Origin: Xiphydria camelus
Taxonomy: Eukaryota; Arthropoda; Insecta; Hymenoptera; Xiphydriidae
Direction of reading: 5' to 3'
DNA: 64,000 nucleotides
Assembly (NCBI GenBank): GCA_963678675.1
Contig: OY783198.1
Coordinates: 6,267,001-6,331,000, forward strand
Below, piece by piece: positions 56,145 through 64,000 of this stretch; within the stretch, counting starts at the first letter, position 1, and each line of letters begins with the position of its first letter. Under the pieces are notes generated by a model, which was not told where the DNA came from, did no database searches, and saw only the letters and a list, made by a program, of their open reading frames with translations. Both the position numbers and the translations under genes were made by a program.

Positions 56145-59100
56145 CAAGGGAGTATGCTATGCAGAATGGATATGTATATTTTATGGATTCCTATAAAAAG
56201 ATCTTTTCAACAGGGTAGAGAGTAGATTTTGTCCCGCAAAAATGCTCCTAGGTACGTCTCGCGAGATGAGATGTGTTTTGTACGCAAATATCGAGGATTA
56301 TCGTAAAAATAAGTTTGCTACCTGTTGTATTCATTTTAGAATATCCGGCCTCGATTCATTGACGATCGGATCATTCGCGCACTCCAAGTTGGTCACCGTT
56401 TTCACAATTTCGTAGATGCCGGGAAGGACTACAATCAATTCTGCACTCTTTCTTCAATGAGAAACTCTAATTGCAACGTAGTAATTTACATGATACGCCT
56501 GTACGAAAACCTCGATAAATGATACGTTTCGCACACTAATGAATAAACCCAACCGACAAATTATAAAAAGAGGAACGCGCGCACTTCTGCACCGAGAAAC
56601 TGTTGAGTCGCGCCATCTCTGTTATTGTAGATAAGTGATCGTAAGCGGAATAAAGTTACCTTCGTCGAAAGGAATCGCTCGATCAAACCGAAAACGGATG
56701 GTAACTCACTAGCTAATGGACAGCAAAAAATGGCGGAAGTCAACGGCTAGTGTTTGGTAATTCTCCGCGGATGGCGCCACTGATATCGACCGGAAATGAT
56801 AACGCCTGCCAATAGGCAAAACATCTTCTCATATGTAAGTGAGTTGCCTGATGATAGGCGCAGTACAAAAATCACTCATATTTAGCTTCAAATCTTCTTA
56901 GATCATTTTTATAAGCTATCCTCGCAGTAACTGAGTATTTTTAGAGGCATCGTATACAATGAAGGATATAAATATCCTTCATAAATTATTTTTACGGGGA
57001 TATAATCGTTTAACCAATAGAATCCCACTTTCCGTTATAGTGTATCTGAGAGAAAGAACACTCCCATACCTGGACGCTGGACCGCTTGGATATTACCTGA
57101 ACGCGCCGCGCGCAATAAAATGTCCCTATACAGTGACAGATGGAAATCGATTGAACCGTCTTTCCAAAAATATTTGGTTTCCCAATCCCCCGGAGAAATA
57201 TAGAGAATAAAATTCAAAGTTCTCCTATAAGAAATCTAAACACCTTCGTTTCGACTTTTACGATTTACGTGTTTGGTAAGAAAATCCCCAAATTCCAATG
57301 TCGCCATCTTTAAATGAGATGGCAACCATCTTGGACCATTTTTCACGGGTTGTTGACACGGGCAGCTCCCAGCCGGTCGTGAAAGTGTTTTAGCGCTGGA
57401 AAAATCGGGACGTTTTAGTTAAAATTAAATCGCCCGTAAAACACATTTCAATCGGACCGTGATAATATTTCGAGTCCGAGCGAGTACCACGTGATTGGTA
57501 ACGTTGAGATAAATTGAAAAAAATCCGCGAAAACAAGCGTCTATCACAAACGCTTTAAGAAGTGGTCAGTGGTCACTCGCGTTGACAGTACCTCGAAATA
57601 CCCGTGCTTCCTCCCAGTTTTCCTGTAATTTTTTCCCATTACTTCGGAGTGTACGTGTCGTTTACATCGACAGAACGGAAGAGCTGCAGGGAGCAAGAAG
57701 AGCCAGGGATAAACCTCTTCCTGTTCACTCCAAGGCAATGGTTTCGTGCACATGGTAATACGTTCGGTGAGTGTACTTTCCGTAAACATTTCTAAACTTC
57801 TTCCCGAGAGAGGAACGCACTGGCAAGGCCGGGAGCCTCGTATCCGGTAAAATCTTTAAGCGAGTACGCGGATCCATTGAAAGTAGAACAATTCGATCGT
57901 TCGAGTGAAATCGCGAATATTATGGGTACGATCCTTGGGATTCAACGGTCAGTGGCCCCTAATGGCGATTGGAATGTAATTTGCATATACTTGTGTCAGG
58001 AATTATTTTAGGATTATAACTCTGAATAATAAGGAGTAACACGTTTTAAAACCCCCACGCTAATCTATAAAACCAACCAATCCTTACTTTTATGGATGTA
58101 AAGGATTTTTGGTAGCATAGCCTTAATTGTAATCTCTGTTTTTAGCATGGTGTGATTTAAAACATATAAGACACATTTATTAATTAAACATTTATCACCA
58201 TGTCATACTGCTGCAATCCTTGACAATTATTTTTTCTTCTCACAATCGCAAAGTTTTGTCTATAATGATCATTCTCAATGAATGAAAGCAAGTGTGCATT
58301 TGTTTGATATTCCAAATAACTATCATTACTCGTATCTATCCATCTTTATCTCCCTTACCTGCTCTAGTTTTATGATCGCTCGACCTTTTCTAAGTTGGGC
58401 AACTTGTCTTTTTAATTAGACCTCGTCTATTTTTGTTTCTCCTTTCGATTTCAATGTATATACATGAGACATGCATCTTCGTAAATGCTCCAATAATGAA
58501 ACAAGTATGAAATACTGATTGCCGGCGTAAAATTTGTCATGTTTTGTGGAATAATTATTTAAATCCATTGAAACCTAAATTATTCCATTAAACATTGCAC
58601 GATTTTTGGAATGCCTTCAATAGCAGTGCAATGAAGTTGATATAGGATAGGAAAAGCTTTGATTATATTGACCTAAATCAAGAAACTGAAATATGCATTA
58701 AATTAAAGTTATGCAAGGTTTCGTGGAAGAGGTATATATAGACTTACGATATAAAATATCATTAGCTGAGTTTGCACATCTGGTGCGTTGTGTTACGGCT
58801 TGGCTGGGTCAAAATAAAACTTAGCACTGTGTTTGAATAATGGGAGCACGCAGTATTTCGTAATGGTTATTTTTATTAGCATTTGCAGAGTTAATGAAAT
58901 ATGTATTAATCGAGATAATTGGAGAAAGTAATCTGTTTCCCTCTTTACGGTAATCTCAGCCCAATTTCCTCCTCTAAAACTACAAATGAAATTTATTTTC
59001 CTTGATGATTTAAGTTTCGAATAATTCTAGCTGTATAAATTCAAACCTTGCATTTGTTCAAAAAAAACGTTTTAATAAAGAAAGAATTCTTGAGAAATGA

Positions 59101-60703
59101 TATTTTAGAATGCTTTAAATTGCATCACTAGGATGAATAGAACCAAAACTCATATGAAAACAAGTTTATGGAATGTAGTACATATAAGTAACAGAGAAAC
59201 TAATCCAAATTGAGAATTGCACTAGGAGTTCCCAGGAAAAAAAATTGAATTCCGCGTCAGATTCTGTAAGTTTTATAATTTTATTTGTGGTCAATTTGCT
59301 ACTGACAAGAATGCATAGACAACTTTGTATGCACCAAACGTGCGAGCGTAACTGTATGCGGTCGTGCAATGTTATTTTCAGTCGAAAGCATCTCCATTCT
59401 TGGACGCGATATTTATTCAGGAATGTCCGCCTTGTTCCACACTGTTAATAATTATCGATAGAAATGGTTACATGTAACAAAGAACATAGAAATGAACAAA
59501 TAGAACCATAATAAATACTAAAATAGTTTTCAAGAAGCTTTTTTTTAATATTTATTTAAAATATATATAAATCTTAATTACCTAAGCTAAAACTTATATT
59601 TCAGGAATGCAAGAAGCTCCGCCCCGCTCAAATTAATCATTTCACTGAATATAACTAATATTTAATACTTTTAAAGCAATTATTAAATACTTGGCTAGTT
59701 TCTTCCCTGAGTAAATTATATCTATAATCAATCAATAACTGTCAACCGTTGTCTGAGAAAATACAATGATAAAGCGGCTATCGATCTGTGCAAGTGTAAA
59801 TGGAAAAAACTTTTTCCATGGAAGCAATTATCTTAAAAGCTAACTGTGAAAGAAGTTCACGATTAATTTCAGTTTCAAATAAATTGCTCCTCATTCAGAA
59901 CAGGGTGACATTGACCTTCAAATATATTCTATCAAAATAGAGAGACGATTAAATTCCCAGCTTGCTACAACTGAATTCTATCAGGTGTTTCAAATATATA
60001 TTTATCTGTGAAACATCCTCTAGTTTACAAGAGGTTTTGATATCTCGAATAATTTAAGAAAAGGCGAACTAAAAAACTACAGTGTATAGATGTTTCTTCT
60101 TTTCACATCCCGACTACAGGCACAAGAGAGAACTTGAGTATTGATTGCAGGAATGTAGTATGCTGTGCTGTGGTAAAAGGGAAGAGGAGTAGGAGGAAGG
60201 GGAGGAGAAGGGTGATGAAGCCGAGACAAGACCCACCTTGATATACCGTGTATTTTACTGAGATTTAGCTTAAATTATTGTTGACTATAACTTACAATGC
60301 GTAACTAATTTTTATTAAAAGAAAAAAATAGCTATTTGATTTTATAACTACTATTTCCGTAGATCAATAGCATTAATCCAATTTAATTATGAGGATTAAG
60401 AATCCAATTAAAACAACATAAATCAATTGCCACAGCTAAATCCTCTTTGTTCAACGTTATCAACTGATTACCAAATTGATATTAGTGAAATCTATTAGGA
60501 TGAGTCTATGTAGTTGGTATGCTTAGCTTAACAAATGAAAATTATTTTTAATGAAAATTCTTTCATTATTTTAATGGAGAAAATATACCTATAGGTGTAA
60601 AGAAGGTCCCGTAAACCAATACATTTTTAAGTATTCATTATCCTGAAAGAACCTATTCAAAACTACTTTTCATACGCGTTTTAAAGGCCAAAGGTTCAAC
60701 TGA
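56145..60703. other. AT-rich, MITE-poor intergenic or intronic region
   Basis: From about 56.2 kb the clan elements stop, and from about 58 kb the sequence is notably AT-rich. Small plus-strand frames at 56959-57210 and 57604-57795 and others have no recognisable content. A purine-rich stretch (GAGGAGTAGGAGGAAGGG) lies near 60185. This may be 5' flank or a first intron of the gene at the right end. Confidence 0.35.
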
Positions 60704-61439
60704 CTAATGAATAAAAGCAGACTGTAATCTCTGCTTGATTGACTCTAAAAACCTTTTTACAGGAATGTCAATATTAAGTTCAACCATTTCTATGAACGAT
60801 CTTACATCTTTCTTTAACTCACTATGCAATAACTTATAATATTTTGTACCTTGCCCTCTGGAAACGAAGCATTTAGCCTTCCCACCGTAAGCTTCATCTG
60901 TATACCCTGACGTTATGTGTTTTGGATCAAATTCTAGTGCTACTAGCATATCATTCACTGACTGTATGCTTTCATTATCTATCGAACCAGGTACACAATC
61001 TTTGTATGCCTTAACTAAGTTATATGCATTTCCTAGGTAATAAGAACCTTCCTTAAGAGTTTTTCAAGGAATAATATTCTTTTCTGAACTATATGGTTCT
61101 GACATGCTCCGCAACATAGGAAGGTAAAGCTCAGAAAAACTGATATGCACCTCTGCAGCACTTTTAAACTTCTTAAGTTGATCCAACTCACATTCAGGGA
61201 TAAACTGTGATTGAACTTGATCTGGCTCTTTCAGCATTTTTAACAATTTGCTTGCAATATTCTTGTTTATTACATAAAATATCTAAAACGCTCGGATGAC
61301 TTGGTCCAAAAACAGCTTTTTTTTTATCAAAACTTTCTCTGTAGACTTTAAGTGCGCTGATCCATTTCCCTTGAACAAAAAGTACATTTGCTATGTTGTA
61401 TTGAGTATTCAATATTTCCGGGTGATTTTGTTGTAAAGC
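60704..61439 (-). pseudogene. decayed tetratricopeptide-repeat (TPR) protein gene, 3' part
   Basis: Read on the minus strand from 61439, three consecutive open segments in different frames form one protein-like sequence. The first has TPR helices of the kinesin-light-chain/nephrocystin-3 type: NTQYNIANVLFVQGKW, ALKVYRESFDKKKAVFGPSH and then PSVLDIL. After a frameshift near 61250-61265 the second continues LLKMLKEPDQVQ, then an ELDQLKKF segment. After another near 61070-61080 the third (LKEGSYYLGNAY to QSAFIH) runs to a stop at 60704. The 5' end is missing (in-frame stop just before 61439). Two frameshifts and the truncation mean it cannot make the full protein. Such HP-x-x-L TPRs occur in many insect and bacterial proteins, so origin is open. 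Its AT-rich coding sequence differs from the CpG-rich window but matches the local background. Confidence 0.7.
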
Positions 61440-61945
61440 TTATAATTATAATTAGCATCCTTGAATGACCTCCTCAATATCGAATAACTGACTAAATGCT
61501 TACAGATTCGCAAGAGAACGAAAAATACCCGATTCACGCAGATGACAATGGGCTGAAGAATTTCGCATTCAAAGAAGCTTTCAGTTGATCACCAGCTACT
61601 TCCAGACGTCCCAAGTAAGAATTTATGGGTTTTACGAACTCTATGATTATACCTCACATTCAGGACTGGGAGCCAGAGTGTCACAATTTATTCTCGTCAC
61701 TGATGGTATTTATCTCTTTTATCTTATTTTATCTTATCAGTTTATGTCTTGTTTTTTCTTATCATGACGTCAAGCATTCTCAGGTTTGCCTCGTCAGAAT
61801 TACACGTTGCTTGGTTTACTTTGCTATATGGAAAACAATGTAAATAGAGTATGGAATAAAATCTTCTGTAAACACTGGATGATACGTGCAAAATGAAAAA
61901 TCGTCTCAGTTGATGGATCGGTGAAAAAGTAGCGAATGAAAAAAG
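61440..61945. other. intergenic or upstream intron
   Basis: AT-rich. Small frames at 61585-61843 are not recognised. It may be 5' untranslated or intronic sequence of the next gene. Confidence 0.3.
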
Positions 61946-62001
61946 TTCGGTTTCGATTATACTTTGATTGCCAATCCTGCAAGTCTAGCAAAGCTGTACA
62001 A

Positions 62002-62017
62002 CATTAATTGTTCTCAG
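62002..62017 (+). promoter_or_regulatory. probable splice acceptor of the coding exon
   Basis: CATTAATTGTTCTCAG is a reasonable pyrimidine-rich acceptor. It would start the exon at 62018, 21 bases before the ATG and in the same frame (NVESAEE then M). This is consistent with an upstream 5' exon not identified here. Confidence 0.5.
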
Positions 62018-62038
62018 AACGTCGAGAGCGCAGAAGAA

Positions 62039-64000
62039 ATGGCAGCGATCGAAGAGAAGAAGCGATTGGGAGGCTCGAAAGTGTCGGCGATCGCGAATAT
62101 TTTTCAATCCAAGCCACAGCTGGAGAATCTAACCCACAGGCCGAATACGATTTTATCGGAAAGCTTCAAGGAACCTCCATCGCCATTGAAGGATTCTCCG
62201 ACGCAGGTGACAGTGGTGAGAACTGAGAGTCACGTCGCGCGATTCAACAATGCACGAGCTCTTTTCGAAAAGCTTGGTGAGGAGAATAAGACCAATCGCC
62301 CGTAAGTAGAACATCCTATTCTCACGCTGTCCGTGACATCTTTTCATTATAGTTTATCATCCTTCAATATGACATTTTCTCAATAGCACGGATCGCACCG
62401 CAAAGCCGACGAATTTGCACGGACTGCGTTCCCGTTCAAGCTCCGCCAATTCCGGTTCCGGGTGTACTTCGCCGGCTAGATCGCCACGTCCGCGATCACC
62501 TTCACCGCCAGGTGCCAGGGATCACCTGAGCAATTGGAGCGCCAGTGTGCCAGCTCTCAATGCCGAACGGCATTTTGAGAATGGACACACTTATGGTCAG
62601 GACGCCATGGCGGACAGACTCAGACCGCGCGTCGGTTTTGGAAAATTTGACAAGAACTACGGCAAGGAAAATCGTTTGGACGAGCGGCCCGAAAGACCCG
62701 AGAAACCTGAGAGAAGATTAAACTCGAAGGAGCTGATCGAGAAACAGAAAAATTGGACCAGTCACTTTTCCAAGACGAGACCAAGCAGATACAACTCGGA
62801 TCCAAATCGATCCGTAGTTCAAACGTCTCTGAATCAAAATTCGAACAAAATTGTGATCGAAGGCACACCGACGGCGCAACACGTGCACGGCTCGACGAAT
62901 CAGGAGAAAGATAACAAAAGACCAACGGACTCTGCGAGCATTCCGGCTACGAGATCCGCGAGTTTTTGTTCCTCGAGACCCTCTCCTAACGTATCACCAC
63001 CTCCTCCCCCACCTCCGACGCGGAATTCTTCGGCTGTCAACGTTAGAAAAGAGAGACCTGCCAGTATAGCATCCGCTAGTCCTAGCAGTCCGGAATTTCC
63101 CACGAGTCCCGATTACGCTGCGATAAACAAACACTTTGATTCTTCACCTACGATGCCCGAGTACGCCGTAGTGCAGAAAGGCGTGAACGCGCAGAGTGCC
63201 AAAAATGCTCAGAGGAGTCAAGATCACCAGAGGGAAGCCTCGAGATCGGCGGTCAACTCTCATGTGCCGCCAAAGTGTCAAGATACCGCGGTTCCCGAAT
63301 ACGCAGTCGTACAGAAGAGCGTGTCGGGCAAAGTAGGAAAAAGCTCGGATACTGCGAAAAATATGAGTTCTGTAGGTGTGAAAAATTCTACGCATTCGGA
63401 AGGCAGCACGCACGCTAAAAATGTTTCTAAAACTTCGACGGGTTCCGAGATTCAGTCTCAAGATGAATGCAATGTTCCTCTCTCCTGCGAAAAGAGTTCA
63501 AACGCTTCGGCAAATTTCATTCTGAGCGGCTCTGCGGAGAATGTCACCATTCCTAGTAAACCTGACAATAAATTAAGGATAGACTCGATTCACCTCGAAG
63601 CTCCTGAGTGTTCCGTTGACCGGTCCAGTCCGTCTCGATCTCCGCCGAAAACCTCGGAATGGAGGAATGAGTGGCTCGCGAAGAACGAAGAGATTTTGAA
63701 GAATGCGTCCGATCTCAGGTCATCCAGAGGAGAATTGGACGCGCAACCAAAGAAGGAAATAGTCCGAACGGATCCGAGACCCGATTGGGCAAAACCCAGT
63801 GTAGATATAGTTACGAAAAAAGAAAACGCGGCGATAGAAGTGAGAAGAGTGGAAATATCGAAATCACCAGATACCGAATTGAGGCCACCTTCGGGAGGTA
63901 CTGACAGTGCTTCTTCGAGCATGAGCTCGCCTAGTTCCCCTTCGAAAGACAGCAAGGAGGAGAAAGCTGACAAGGAGATATCTGAAAAAATCCAAACCGG
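62039..64000 (+). CDS. spinophilin/neurabin-like PP1 and actin scaffold, 5' part (runs off window)
   Basis: Two exons join: 62039-62301 (87 codons plus two bases, donor CCGTAAGTAG) and 62387 to the window end, split codon CC|C. About 625 residues are visible, with no stop. I chose the ATG at 62039 (GAAATGG, good context); the frame also stays open upstream. Residues 12-23 (GSKVSAIANIFQ) and 66-80 (VARFNNARALFEKLG) resemble, as I recall them, the short helical motifs in the N-terminal actin-binding region of spinophilin/neurabin. A KQKNWTSHF segment at 207-215, a Pro-7 run at 292-298, a doubled PEYAVVQK motif (345, 391) and long Ser/Pro-rich disorder follow. The PP1-docking, PDZ and coiled-coil parts would lie beyond the window. 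In animals these proteins target PP1 to actin at synapses. Alternative: another insect actin or Rho scaffold with similar motifs. Confidence 0.72.
62302..62386 (+). other. intron 1 of the spinophilin-like gene (85 bp)
   Basis: GTAAGTAG donor and a pyrimidine-rich TTTTCTCAATAG acceptor. Joining the flanks keeps the frame, and the frame is closed inside the intron. Short introns of this size are common in insects. Confidence 0.85.

Noticed and set aside
56959..57210. 83-codon plus-strand frame with plausible composition
   Set aside because: No recognisable motif, no splice or promoter support, and a comparable frame opposes it.
61964..62038. Extending the spinophilin-like CDS upstream to 61964
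   Set aside because: That frame begins at a TTG codon and has an in-frame stop at 61937. A good acceptor at 62016-62017 and a strong ATG at 62039 explain the exon better.
1..64000. Bacterial contaminant contig
   Set aside because: A eukaryotic tRNA without CCA, a GT-AG intron, microsatellites and dense MITEs all argue for an animal nucleus.

Overview
This window is eukaryotic nuclear DNA, almost certainly from an insect and most likely a hymenopteran, with an ant the first guess. The reasons are a eukaryotic tRNA-Gly(CCC) gene with no encoded CCA and a T-run terminator, a short GT-AG intron in the only clear protein-coding gene, long GA/CT microsatellites, CpG that looks undepleted by eye, and a very high load of short inverted-repeat transposons. 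The species cannot be fixed from sequence alone.

Layout. From 1 to about 56.2 kb the window is gene-poor. It holds dozens of miniature inverted-repeat elements (MITEs) and foldback elements in CpG-rich spacer, two candidate minus-strand first coding exons (6083-6173 and 22422-22782), one tRNA gene (18269-18339, minus), a 200-base assembly gap inside a CT repeat (3687-3886), and a 320-bp repeat unit present as two arrays (21.4-22.2 kb and 50.9-52.0 kb). From about 56.2 to 60.7 kb the sequence turns AT-rich and nearly free of MITEs. At 60704-61439 (minus) lies a frameshifted relic of a tetratricopeptide-repeat protein. The right end carries the 5' part of a real gene on the plus strand (62039 to the window end, one 85-bp intron), which I read as a spinophilin/neurabin-type PP1 and actin scaffold.

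The most interesting content is transposon structure. More than thirty copies in about fourteen families have unrelated interiors but nearly the same termini (CAC-N-G followed by A-rich sequence, usually GAGAAAAA). Most complete copies sit between matching dinucleotides TA, TG or CA. Two host foldback elements have been invaded by clan members, and in each the intact opposite arm acts as an internal record of the empty site. This points to one transposition machinery with 2-bp target duplication mobilising many families.

Other elements seen are a CAGGGTG/TA MITE that still holds the C-terminal end of a DDE-type transposase, a pogo/Tigger-like MITE, a PIF/Harbinger-like MITE with TTA duplications, a CAGGGTG element with a 5-bp candidate duplication, and a 79-nt near-perfect hairpin.

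I found no CRISPR, bacterial operon or viral gene. Most long open frames here are products of CpG-rich or microsatellite sequence and are not annotated.
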